From Algoriphagus aquaeductus (GTDB taxonomy: Bacteria; Bacteroidota; Bacteroidia; Cytophagales; Cyclobacteriaceae), in NCBI RefSeq assembly GCF_003253485.1, contig NZ_QKTX01000010.1:62001-126000 (forward strand): a DNA stretch of 64,000 nucleotides. The letters are read 5' to 3'. Under the pieces are notes generated by a model, which ran no database searches, was not told where the DNA came from, and saw only the letters and a program-made list of their open reading frames with translations. This document shows, one piece after another, positions 54,027 to 62,345 of this stretch. Each line of letters begins with the position of its first letter. Within the stretch, counting starts at the first letter, position 1. A program made the position numbers and the translations under genes.

Positions 54027-55298
54027 ATGAACTTGAATGAGAAATTTAAAATGAAAGGGTTGTGGCACCTTCCAGACTCAAAGGGTAAGGATATTGGGGG
54101 TGTATTAAAATTCAATCCCAAATTAGATTCAAAACTTGAGTTGATAGGATTTTTGAAAGAACCTAAAGACACTTTTTTAAAACCAGAGAATGGTTCATAC
54201 TTTGAAATCATTCATGGAGTTTTGGAGGATGGTGAAATGGTGACTTTAATTGATTGCTTTAGGAGAAATTATAAAGCAAACTTAAGGATGAAAATTTCAA
54301 CTTCGACTTATAGAATAAGATTGATTTTAAGAGGAATTCATCTTGAGAACCGCAATCTTCCAATCTTTACCAAAGCATCGTTTGAAATCAACGTTTTTCC
54401 TCAATGGATGAAAAGGAATATAATAAATCAAACATTGCATTATATAAACGATGAGATAGACGGGTTTGAGTTCGGTTATTTTAAATCTAAAGATCAGGAC
54501 ACATATACTTTTAATCTCGGGAACGAAACAGAGCTTTTATTTAAATCATTTGCAAGATTCAAAGAAATCAACTTTTCTGGATTCGAATTGGGATCAAACT
54601 TTAGTATTGTTGTAAATTCAAGGAACAAAAATAGTTTTAGTTTTTTTTTGGAAAAGTCCAATAGATTTATTTCATTCCTGAGGCTGTGCTTTTCAGATTG
54701 TGTTTGTTTTACAAATTTTCATTTGCAGCTTGAATCTGGAATAAAAGAGCCTTATTCAAACTCTTGGAATAAAATAATTTTTAAACAACAATACATTAAG
54801 AAAAAGATAGATCGATCTTTATATATGCATATTTCGTATGAGGATTTAAAGGGGGGGATAAACGAAATCGTTGTCAATTGGATGAAATTAGAAAGAAAAT
54901 ATGATCCCATAATTGAGACCTTAATTGAGTTAAATGAAAGAGGGAAAGATTTTAGAGTAAATGACTTTCTCTATATCACACAATGTGTTGATGGTTTTCA
55001 TAGAATGGAATTTAATCCAAGTCGTACTCAGTTTATTCATCGGATAAAAAAACTGATATCTCAGTTTATTTATGTTCGAGATTTGAATTTTACCGAAGAG
55101 GATATTCAAAATATTGTTGATAATCGTGATTATTATACACATCTTCATTTAGATAAGGAGGTGAAATTGTTCTCCATGCCGGAACTATATAGAAGAACTA
55201 GGAAGCTATATTATCTAGTTCTATTCTCTTTGTTGGCTAAAGTAGGTTTTAAAGATGAAATGATTCTGAAATATAGTGAAGATCCTTACTTGTATTAA
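54027..55298 (+). CDS. ApeA-like HEPN anti-phage protein
   Basis: 423 aa, AT-rich. The N-terminal segment KMKGLWHLPDSKGKDIGGVL with a long beta-rich domain (about residues 5-250) matches the ApeA N-terminal domain; the C-terminal ~130 residues are helical and end in RDYYTH (Arg367 x4 His372), the catalytic RX4-6H motif of HEPN ribonucleases. ApeA-type proteins act by abortive infection. It begins 12 bp after the restriction-modification gene, so the two are probably co-transcribed as a defence operon. Family assignment is by motif and layout from memory, not by search. Confidence 0.78.
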   Translation: MNLNEKFKMKGLWHLPDSKGKDIGGVLKFNPKLDSKLELIGFLKEPKDTFLKPENGSYFEIIHGVLEDGEMVTLIDCFRRNYKANLRMKISTSTYRIRLILRGIHLENRNLPIFTKASFEINVFPQWMKRNIINQTLHYINDEIDGFEFGYFKSKDQDTYTFNLGNETELLFKSFARFKEINFSGFELGSNFSIVVNSRNKNSFSFFLEKSNRFISFLRLCFSDCVCFTNFHLQLESGIKEPYSNSWNKIIFKQQYIKKKIDRSLYMHISYEDLKGGINEIVVNWMKLERKYDPIIETLIELNERGKDFRVNDFLYITQCVDGFHRMEFNPSRTQFIHRIKKLISQFIYVRDLNFTEEDIQNIVDNRDYYTHLHLDKEVKLFSMPELYRRTRKLYYLVLFSLLAKVGFKDEMILKYSEDPYLY

Positions 55299-55317
55299 TT
55301 TTAACAATTTAGCAGAT

Positions 55318-55695
55318 ATGCAAAATCCAAAAATCATGACCAATCGAAATGGTAAACTTATTTTCAAAGACTATGCAAATCGGGAGGTGAGCATTTCTGA
55401 AGAAGATTACCTTGACCTTATGTCCGCTCCTGAACGGCAAGCTATCCGAGCCAATTTAGAAGACTGTTTTCAGGATCCCTCTGAAATGAGGTGGGAAATT
55501 GCTGAAGTGGAGGGAGAAAAATATACCGTCTATAAGTACTTCAAACTATATAAGGAAGGTGTTTTTATTATTTATGTTATTCTTGATGATCTACAAAACT
55601 TCAATCTGAATAATTTCTTCTGGATTGGAAATGATGACCTTGACCAGGCAGAAGAATATAGGCAGGGGATGCTGATTTTTTCAAAGATTAAATAA
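55318..55695 (+). CDS. Small hypothetical protein at the end of the defence operon
   Basis: 125 aa from ATG 55318 (a 14-residue extension overlapping the previous gene is possible). No family recognised. Strand-rich second half (KYTVYKYFKLYKEGVFIIYV) after an acidic helix. It lies 19 bp after the ApeA-like gene on the same strand and just before the transposon-associated repeats, so it may be a partner, an immunity factor or cargo. No function proposed. Confidence 0.6.
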   Translation: MQNPKIMTNRNGKLIFKDYANREVSISEEDYLDLMSAPERQAIRANLEDCFQDPSEMRWEIAEVEGEKYTVYKYFKLYKEGVFIIYVILDDLQNFNLNNFFWIGNDDLDQAEEYRQGMLIFSKIK

Positions 55696-55734
55696 AATAA
55701 CATCCCTTCCCACCTCTGGGTAGTCTTTTGCCTT

Positions 55735-56050
55735 TAAGTTTTAAAGTTCCATTGAGGCTAAGCGTAGATTGATACAACGCTTTCATATTTTCTCGAATTT
55801 TTAATTCTGTTTGCAACAAGTTTAACCCCTTTCGGGGTTGCCAAAACCAAACCAAACTGGATTCATTTTTCCCCCGGTTCCACCGGGGGCTATTGAGAAG
55901 TTCGATCCTTTCAGGATCTTTAAATTGATTGCGATAATTTTTCAATTATGACCCCAGTAGGGGTCAAACCTCTGAATAGCCGCGGGTGAAACCCGTGGAT
56001 TACGATACGACGACATGATCCCCACGACCCCGAAGCGGGTCGAACAAATC
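55735..56050. repeat. Right hairpin array, unit 1 (5' side of RAYT)
   Basis: Consecutive hairpins: AACCCCTTTCGGGGTT (about 55826-55841), CCCCCGGTTCCACCGGGGGC (55871-55890), GATCCTTTCAGGATC, GACCCCAGTAGGGGTC (about 55950-55965), CCGCGGGTGAAACCCGTGG (about 55980-55998) and GACCCCGAAGCGGGTC. About 120 bp (55871-55990) recur almost unchanged at 56640-56755, on the other side of the transposase. Confidence 0.8.
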
Positions 56051-56124
56051 CTAAAACTAATTGTCAAAATCATCTAAATTCCCGAAATTGAATCTATTCA
56101 TTTTTCCTCCAAAATCTGATTTTT

Positions 56125-56571
56125 ATGGGAACCCACACACAATTGATTTACCACATCGTCTATTCCACAAAACACAGGGAACCTACAATGGTCCAAGATG
56201 AGAAAAAGCGATTGTTCGCATTTATTCACCACCTTCTCACTAATAAAAACTGCCATCTCTACCGGATCAATGGGATGGAAGATCATCTACACATTCTTAC
56301 TCACATTCATCCCACAATTGCTATCTCTTCTCTGGTGAAAGACATCAAATTAGCCAGTGATGATTTCATAAAACGAGAGGATGTTTTTCCAAAATTTAAA
56401 GGTTGGCAGGATGGTTATGGAGCATTTACAGAGTCAATTAAGGAAAAAGACCGGTTGATCGCCTACATTAGAAATCAAGAAGAACATCATCGGAAAGTTT
56501 CATTTTTGGATGAATACAAGGCACTTTTGAAAGAACATGAAATTGAATTTGATGAGAAATATCTTTTGTAG
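56125..56571 (+). CDS. REP-associated tyrosine transposase (RAYT), IS200/Y1 type
   Basis: 148 aa, the full length of this family. N-terminal TQLIYHIVYSTKHREP; HUH metal-binding motif DHLHIL (His54, His56); catalytic Tyr114 in AYIRNQEEHHRK. Single-strand transposase that moves REP hairpin elements. It sits between two near-identical hairpin arrays (55871-55990 and 56640-56755), exactly the expected substrate arrangement. No fitness reason to think it is inactive. Confidence 0.93.
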   Translation: MGTHTQLIYHIVYSTKHREPTMVQDEKKRLFAFIHHLLTNKNCHLYRINGMEDHLHILTHIHPTIAISSLVKDIKLASDDFIKREDVFPKFKGWQDGYGAFTESIKEKDRLIAYIRNQEEHHRKVSFLDEYKALLKEHEIEFDEKYLL

Positions 56572-56755
56572 TTATAACCTCGAAACCCCACAAATTCAAC
56601 CCCATTCGGGGTTGTCCATAGTCATCTTGACCTTCATTTCCCCCGGTTTTACCGGGGGCTATTGAGAAGTTCGATCCTTTCAGGATCTTTAAATTGATTG
56701 CGATAATTTTTCAATTATGACCCCGGTAGGGGTCAAACTTTTGAATAGCCGCGGG
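56125..56755 (+). mobile_element. RAYT/REPIN-type mobile element (approximate bounds)
   Basis: Transposase gene plus flanking hairpin array, bounded approximately by the repeated blocks. The true ends are not defined by a target-site duplication, which this family does not make. Confidence 0.55.
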
Positions 56756-57117
56756 TTGGTGGGTGAGCGAAGTCGAACCCCAACCCGTGGAATTCATGGA
56801 TCAATTGGTAATGGTTTTCCCGACCCCAACGGGGTCGAACTCTGTTTTCCCAGACTGCATCTTTCGAGTTCAACCCCTTTCGGGGTTTCCAAAACCAAAA
56901 AACAATGTTCTTTTTTCCCTAGGTTTCACCTAGGGTTCCGCCACGGCGGACAAGTTATTCAAAAGTTCGACCACTACGTGGTCATCGGTTTGAATTCCCT
57001 TCTGAGTGTAGAATGTTCGTTTGACTAGGCGGAGTTTGTAACTCCGACAGGGAGTAGAATGCTTGACTAAGCGTAGATTGCATCTACGATTTCATATGCT
57101 TCGGAATTTGTAATTCC
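56595..57117. repeat. Right hairpin array, unit 2 (3' side of RAYT)
   Basis: Hairpins ACCCCATTCGGGGT, CCCCCGGTTTTACCGGGGGC (56640 on), GACCCCGGTAGGGGTC, GACCCCAACGGGGTC (about 56822-56836), ACCCCTTTCGGGGT, then three of loop TTGTA/TTGCA type: CGGAGTTTGTAACTCCG (57030-57046), CGTAGATTGCATCTACG (57072-57088) and CGGAATTTGTAATTCC (57102-57117). These are typical Bacteroidota REP-like units. No ORF of note lies here. Confidence 0.75.
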
Positions 57118-57234
57118 ATTTCTCTCTGTAAATCTTATCGTCAATGCCTTAGGTATTTTTACTCCCAATTAATTAATTTTATAAACAAGATTTGTCATTT
57201 TAGGAATTACCATTGGTGAAACTGACTGTCCATT

Positions 57235-57801
57235 ATGCTAAAAAAAGTTACTTTAAAATCGATCCTATTTTTACTGCTGGTAGCATGTTCGGGTGATGAC
57301 ATCCTTCCCTCAGGGACAGAACTATTGACGAATTCCAATTTATCTTTCTATCCTGATTCAGTCTTTCCTTGGACAAACTCCCAATTGGGGGATATCAAAA
57401 TAGGTGTGAGCAAAGAGGTGTTTATGACAGGAAATAGATCCTTGTTCATCGAAAATCTGGATAGTTTGATCGCTCCCTCTGGAACTTGGACACAAACTTA
57501 TTCTGGACCCATGCCTAGCCCTGGAAGTAGTGTAGAGCTGACAGCATTCATTAAGGGTGTCAATGTCAAGAATAGGACAGAGGGTAGAGTAGGAGTCGCT
57601 TTTCGGGCATATCCAGCAAGTGATCGAAATGGCTCTGCCGGCGTGACTTTGAATTTACAGGGTGATTTCGATTGGACGCTTGTAAGAGCCACTTTAGATG
57701 ATTTCCCTGCTGATGCAGATTTTATTATCGTAAACTTATTTTATCCATCATTGACTACCGGAACGATATATTTTGATGAAATTTCGCTGAAGGTTAAATA
57801 A
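57235..57801 (+). CDS. Lipoprotein with carbohydrate-binding-like fold
   Basis: 188 aa. Lipoprotein signal (SILFLLLVACSG), then about 165 residues of a single beta-rich domain (LTNSNLSFYPDSVFPWTNSQ, ELTAFIKGVNVKNRTEGRVG, DFDWTLVRATLDDFP, GTIYFDEISLKV), with the layout of CBM/discoidin-like jelly-roll modules common in Bacteroidota surface proteins. The ligand is unknown. Isolated between repeat regions. Confidence 0.75.
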   Translation: MLKKVTLKSILFLLLVACSGDDILPSGTELLTNSNLSFYPDSVFPWTNSQLGDIKIGVSKEVFMTGNRSLFIENLDSLIAPSGTWTQTYSGPMPSPGSSVELTAFIKGVNVKNRTEGRVGVAFRAYPASDRNGSAGVTLNLQGDFDWTLVRATLDDFPADADFIIVNLFYPSLTTGTIYFDEISLKVK

Positions 57802-57959
57802 ATAAGACGTATAGATATTTCAAAAATTGACTATAGGTCTTAAACACTTTATCGTAAAAGTTTTGATTTATAGTAGATTACTTGTCCTTCTATCCGATCC
57901 AATGCTAATATGATACAACTGGATCATATCTTAACACGTTGTCTTGCTTTTATTTTTTC

Positions 57960-58115
57960 TGGAATTTCTAATTCCATTTCTTTCTGTTAATCCTATCGTC
58001 CATGCCTACGGTATTTTTCAAACCAGATCCAATTTCTCATTCCAGCCAATGGTTCGACTTCGCCCACCAACCTTGGCTGGCAACATAATCGGTCATGCCT
58101 ATGGCATTTTTTGGC
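57960..58115. repeat. Short repeats in the 57802-58468 gene-poor stretch
   Basis: GGAATTTCTAATTCC and the following 45 bp (57960-58019) repeat 57102-57160 with a few changes; a partial third copy (GGTCATGCCTATGGCATTTT) lies near 58092-58111. CCCATAGGGAC follows about 58148. Apart from these and the gene remnant at 58230-58358, the stretch holds nothing. Confidence 0.6.
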
Positions 58116-58229
58116 AAAAATATTCTCATGAATTATTCCTTAACAGTCCCATAGGGACGAGACACATTTTCTTCCATTAGCGAATACTTTTTGAACTGGG
58201 GCTACTGGTGATTTTTATTCACCAAATGC

Positions 58230-58358
58230 CTATTTCCGATCGAGTAGCATGTTCAAGGCCGCGATGGTTTCCTGTTGGGATATGATGGTGTTTTGTTGTG
58301 TTTCCATTGTTTTTTCCAAGGCCTCTATCGATTGGACCTGAGGTTTGGCCTCCGGTTT
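58230..58358 (-). pseudogene. C-terminal remnant of a coiled-coil protein
   Basis: On the minus strand a 42-codon frame reads as a regular coiled coil (SIEALEKTMETQQNTIISQQ, then ETIAALNMLLDRK) up to a TAG; immediately upstream two stops occur in the same frame and no start is present. The pattern resembles the C-terminal coiled coil of phage-tail / peptidase-S74-type proteins, but the parent is not identifiable. It is probably the surviving end of a lost gene. Confidence 0.45.
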
Positions 58359-58468
58359 ATTTCACTACAGCGTACAGCAATGATTATTACCTCTGGTAGT
58401 TTCTTGTATCAAGGATTAAAAAATCCTCCAAACAACATCAGGGGATTACCAAACCCTGGTTTCTGGAT

Positions 58469-58915
58469 ATGCTTCTCCTCCAGCAATATTTCCCATGCAT
58501 TGTTTGGTGTATTTACTTTTTAGATAGCTTTGTGCTTCAAAATCGCCTCATTGTGAGCAAGAGAAACCTGATCCTTCTTTCAGGACTTGTCTTTTTCAGT
58601 ATGCTAGGGTTGCTCGGATTACGGGAGCAGCCGGTGAAAGTATTGGAATCGGACCAAACGGAAAGAATCCAGTTTGAGTCTGGAGTTTTCCACTCCGGAG
58701 ATCTTTTGCTTTCCCAACCCTTGATGGGGTTTCAGTTTTTTGCTTCGAGTGGTGAAAAAGGACATTCCCTTCAGGGGACAAGTTCTTTTGCTCTTGTTCA
58801 ACAACTCCAATCGGCTTTTGCGACCAGTCGCGTACACCACCACCACTGGGTCCGGCTGCTTCGGGTTTTTGCTTTCAACAAACTATTTCTCAAACACGGG
58901 GTACTGATTCAGTAG
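58469..58915 (+). CDS. Small His-rich hypothetical protein upstream of an OM porin
   Basis: 148 aa with a hydrophobic N-terminal segment (LILLSGLVFFSMLGLLGL, about 34-51) and a HHHH cluster near residue 126-129 (TSRVHHHHWVRLL). The start is uncertain: an ATG at about 58598 would put the hydrophobic segment at the N-terminus. No family recognised. It lies 78 bp before the porin gene on the same strand. A metal-binding role is only a guess from the His cluster. Confidence 0.45.
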   Translation: MLLLQQYFPCIVWCIYFLDSFVLQNRLIVSKRNLILLSGLVFFSMLGLLGLREQPVKVLESDQTERIQFESGVFHSGDLLLSQPLMGFQFFASSGEKGHSLQGTSSFALVQQLQSAFATSRVHHHHWVRLLRVFAFNKLFLKHGVLIQ

Positions 58916-58993
58916 GAATTTTTCAACCACTTCTTTCCTAGGCTCTGCTTACAGCGTCTAGTTAAACCCTGTTTAATTTTCTTCTTAATCTTT

Positions 58994-60181
58994 ATGAAAA
59001 CACACCTCTTGGCAGTGGTGATTGGCCTATTTATGCTCAATCCTACCGCCACAGCAAGACCTTATTCTCTTTCCGACAGTACCCATCAATCCAATAAAGC
59101 GATCAAAGATCTGCTGGATTTACCGGTAGGTAGCGGAAACTTTACATTCAACCTTTATGGGGATTTTGGGTATGTGGTAGGCCCGCAGCGAACCCATACC
59201 TATTATGATCCGGCCTTGGGAGATACCGTCACGGCTTTTGGCAGGAGAGACTACACCAGTTATCCTCTTTATGCCAATCAATTTTCTCTGTCCTATGCCT
59301 TTGTTCAGGCTCAATATGAGATTGAAAATAAACTCAGATTTAGGTTGGCCCTCCATACGGGACACATTGTGGATGCACTTTATGTGGAAGAGACACCTTC
59401 GACTAAAATCATCCGGGAACTGGCACTATACTACCACCTCAATCCAAAATGGGCGATGGAAATTGGGATTTTTCCCTCCTACTTTGGGGCGGAAATTGTA
59501 TTGAATAAGGAGAATCTACATGCCACCAGAGCCTATATCGCTGATTTTACTCCTGACTATGAGGCTGGTGTGCGGCTGCATTATAAGCCCAACGAATACA
59601 ATACCTTCTCAGCCATGGTTCTCAATGGTTGGCAAGTAATCCGGGAAACCAATACCACAAAGGCATTTGCGCTGAGCTGGAGTTTGAATAAGCCGGGAAA
59701 AATTACCGGCAATTGGAATCTGATGTTTGCCGATGAGCAACCCATTTCGGCTCCAAAACCGCTTTTTAGACATTACCAGAACATTTATTTCAGAGTTTGG
59801 ATCAGCGAAAAATTACTGATTTTACCGGTCTTGGATGTAATGGTTGAAAAAAAGGCCGATTCTGACAATCCCGGTTGGAACCATATTGTAGCTCCGGCAT
59901 TTTCTGCCCGGTACAAGATCCACGAGCACTTTGGGGTGGCGGGAAGGTATGAATATATCTATGACCCCAAAAGCCTGATACCGGAATTGCGTACAGGTAC
60001 TCCAAACGGCTGGCAATCCAACGCCGTCACCCTGACTTGGGAATATTTGCCCTCCTCTCTGGTCACTTTCAGGATAGAAGGGAAATATGGCGTCAATAAA
60101 GATGAGGTCTTCAGAAACAGCCTCAACCAGTTGGTACGGGAGGATTGGTACGGGATAGTCAGTACCTCGTTTTATTTTTGA
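58994..60181 (+). CDS. Outer-membrane porin (BBP2-like)
   Basis: 395 aa with signal peptide (MKTHLLAVVIGLFMLNPTATA). The body consists of long amphipathic strands (FTFNLYGDFGYVVG, YANQFSLSYAFVQAQYEIENK, IIRELALYYHLNPKWAMEIG) and ends in a Phe (STSFYF), the classic barrel C-terminus. Layout agrees with the putative beta-barrel porin-2 (OmpL-like) family. Substrate unknown. Monocistronic; followed by a strong terminator. Confidence 0.85.
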   Translation: MKTHLLAVVIGLFMLNPTATARPYSLSDSTHQSNKAIKDLLDLPVGSGNFTFNLYGDFGYVVGPQRTHTYYDPALGDTVTAFGRRDYTSYPLYANQFSLSYAFVQAQYEIENKLRFRLALHTGHIVDALYVEETPSTKIIRELALYYHLNPKWAMEIGIFPSYFGAEIVLNKENLHATRAYIADFTPDYEAGVRLHYKPNEYNTFSAMVLNGWQVIRETNTTKAFALSWSLNKPGKITGNWNLMFADEQPISAPKPLFRHYQNIYFRVWISEKLLILPVLDVMVEKKADSDNPGWNHIVAPAFSARYKIHEHFGVAGRYEYIYDPKSLIPELRTGTPNGWQSNAVTLTWEYLPSSLVTFRIEGKYGVNKDEVFRNSLNQLVREDWYGIVSTSFYF

Positions 60182-60247
60182 TGTTCTTAGTTGATAACTA
60201 GGGTTCCCATCAGAAAACATGTGTTAACTGAGTAGCGATATGGGGGT

Positions 60248-60299
60248 AGAAGAGCGGAGTCCTCGATGATACCGGTCGGAATTCCGCTCTTCTTTTTTT
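60248..60299 (+). terminator. Terminator after the porin gene
   Basis: AGAAGAGCGGA (60248-60258) / TCCGCTCTTCT (60283-60293), followed by T-rich sequence. Confidence 0.85.
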
Positions 60300-60324
60300 A
60301 ATCTCCGGAAAGCGGTTTAAAATT

Positions 60325-60416
60325 TTCATCTGTTTATAATTTGATTTTTAATGGCCAGATGGAATGCCCCGGATAATCATTCCCCTGTGTGAGAAGCATT
60401 TACTCATGGGCATTTC
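60325..60416. repeat. Repeat family A, copy A2 (short form)
   Basis: TTCATCTGTTTATAATTTGA to GGGCATTTCAT; about 90% identical by eye to the copy between hisD and hisC (2828-2918). It abuts copy A3, sharing the ATTTCATCTG junction. The whole gene-free stretch 60182-60872 consists of the porin terminator, A2, A3 and unremarkable sequence. Confidence 0.85.
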
Positions 60417-60559
60417 ATCTGTTTATAATTTGATTTTCATTTGCCACATAGCCTGTCCCGATCTTTCATCGGGAGAACGCCCTGGATAATCAATTCCCTC
60501 CTGATCCGCTGAGGCTGACGGGGCAAGTTGTGTGAGAAGCCATTTTCATGGGCATTTCA
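60414..60559. repeat. Repeat family A, copy A3 (long form)
   Basis: Begins TTCATCTGTTTATAATTTGA and ends GGGCATTTCA like A2, with an internal insert holding a TCCCGAT / ATCGGGA hairpin (60457-60474) and AACGCCCTGGATAAT. Confidence 0.8.
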
Positions 60560-60872
60560 GCACTTGAAAGTGAAGTGGGGTTAGCTGAAAATTGCATTCG
60601 AAGCGGGGATTTATTTCTTGTCAGCTTAGCTTCTGTTTCTTCCCATCGATCAAAGAAATAGGGCCAAAACCCCGAAAGATCCATTTTGCTATTTTACTTC
60701 GCCTATCCTGTTAAACGGCTGTAGGGTAAGGTCCAGGATGTCGAAGCAAAGTTTTTGGCTGTGGGTAGTCCTGATTTTTTGAGGACATTCAAAAAATCCA
60801 TAAATTATTTCGCTGGGAATCAGTGGTTTTTTCTCAGTCGTATTTTTAAATCCTTTGAATTTTTCCAAGCCT

Positions 60873-62021
60873 ATGAAAAACAAGTTTGATCGATTGGCAG
60901 ACCTCTTGGGGGCAAAATGGAATCAGATCCCGGATTCTTCACGAAAGCTTCCTTTTTCACTGAAAAACTCTCAGGGAATGGAGCGTACTTTTGGAATGGG
61001 AGCACCCCGATTTTCCATTCATCTCACCAATGATCAGGCAGTCGTGGCATTGAGTACGCTGGATCAGGAGAAAATCGCCAAAGCCTACCTCGAGGGAGAT
61101 GTGACGTTAGAGGGAGCGATTATGGATGTCCTTTCGCTCAGGGACCTGTTTACGGACAATAAGTGGATCAATTTTGCCTGGAGATTTATCCAGCCGATTC
61201 TTTTTGGTCAGGTAAAAAGTGATAAAAAGTGGATTGCCCAGCACTATGATCTAGATGCCGAGTTTTTCCAACTCTTTTTGGATTCCAGGCATAGAGCTTA
61301 TTCTCAAGCGGTGTTTGCCTCAGATGAGGAGGATTTGGAAGATGCAGAAACCCGAAAGTTTGAGTTTGTCTTGGACTCGGTCAAGGCCAAGCCGGGAGAT
61401 CATATTCTGGAGATTGGGTCAGGCTGGGGTTCCTTTGTAGAGTTTGCCGGACAGCGAGGGATTCGGGTCACTTCTCTGACGATTTCGGAAGCCTCCCGAA
61501 AGTTTGTGCAGGAAATCATTGACTCACAACATCTGCCTTGTCAGGTATTGTTGGAGCATTTTTTTCAGCATCAGCCCGGTTTTCGCTACGATGCCATCGT
61601 CAATTGTGGGGTCACAGAGCATTTGCCGGATTATGCCGGCTCACTTAACCATTACCAAAGATTACTGAAAAAAGGAGGAGTTCTATATCTGGACGCCAGT
61701 GCAGACCGGACCCGCCATTCCCATGGGACATTTATGAACAAGTACGTTTTTGAGGGGAATGGGCATCTGATGGTTTTGCATGAATACCTCGCCGAGGTGG
61801 CCAAAACTCCTTTTTTGCTGAAAGGAGTATGGGATGACCGTCATAATTATTTCCTTACCTGTCGGGAGTGGGCCAAGCGCTTGGACAGGAATCTGGAAAA
61901 AATCGAGCAGAAATGGGGGAGGTCACTTCATCGAACTTTTCAATTGTATCTATGGGGAAGTGCCGAAGGATTTAACAGTGGAAAATTGCAGGCGTATCGG
62001 GTAGTGTTAGAGTTGGGGTGA
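60873..62021 (+). CDS. Cyclopropane-fatty-acid-synthase-like SAM methyltransferase
   Basis: 382 aa from ATG 60873; a TTG-initiated six-residue extension exists. Two-part layout of the CFA/mycolic-acid-methyltransferase family: N-terminal lipid-binding region (GAPRFSIHLTNDQAVVAL and ARAYLEGDVTLEG-like block), then the AdoMet domain with HYDLDAEFFQLFLDSRHRAYS, LEIGSGWGSFVEFAG and NCGVTEHLPDYAGSLN. It would modify unsaturated acyl chains of phospholipids. The exact product is not assured, because the family includes several lipid methyltransferases. Confidence 0.88.
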   Translation: MKNKFDRLADLLGAKWNQIPDSSRKLPFSLKNSQGMERTFGMGAPRFSIHLTNDQAVVALSTLDQEKIAKAYLEGDVTLEGAIMDVLSLRDLFTDNKWINFAWRFIQPILFGQVKSDKKWIAQHYDLDAEFFQLFLDSRHRAYSQAVFASDEEDLEDAETRKFEFVLDSVKAKPGDHILEIGSGWGSFVEFAGQRGIRVTSLTISEASRKFVQEIIDSQHLPCQVLLEHFFQHQPGFRYDAIVNCGVTEHLPDYAGSLNHYQRLLKKGGVLYLDASADRTRHSHGTFMNKYVFEGNGHLMVLHEYLAEVAKTPFLLKGVWDDRHNYFLTCREWAKRLDRNLEKIEQKWGRSLHRTFQLYLWGSAEGFNSGKLQAYRVVLELG

Positions 62022-62115
62022 GTTTTTTTCATTGGATTCGCTATCACATACCCAATGCTTCGAGATGATGGATCTATTTCGGTTTTGGTTTTGACGAAGC
62101 GAAGAGTTGGACGGA

Positions 62116-62274
62116 TTCATCTGTTTATAATTTGATTTTTAATGGTCAGACCTGCCAACCGCAGGCTGGAAGCCTGTCCCAATCTTTCATCGGGAGAATG
62201 CCCTGTACGATCTCCACTTCCCAATACCGGTTCCGGATAAGTTGTGTGGGTAGCTTTTTCTCACGGGCATTTCA
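62116..62274. repeat. Repeat family A, copy A4 (long form)
   Basis: TTCATCTGTTTATAATTTGA start, internal hairpin region TCCCAATCTTTCATCGGGAG, GGGCATTTCA end. It fills most of the 324-bp gap 62022-62345 before the TonB receptor gene. Confidence 0.8.
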
Positions 62275-62345
62275 GGTGGTAATTCTCCAAACTAATTTGG
62301 TCAGGAGGTTATAATCCTTCAAATTCACGGAATCTATTCCAACCC

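Noticed and set aside
55735-57117. Possible CRISPR array
   Set aside because: Units are palindromes of differing sequence and irregular spacing without constant direct repeats and unique spacers, and no cas gene is present.
57944-58180. 78-codon ORF between the lipoprotein and the remnant
   Set aside because: It is composed of repeat-family sequence shared with 57102-57160 and has no start context or family pattern.
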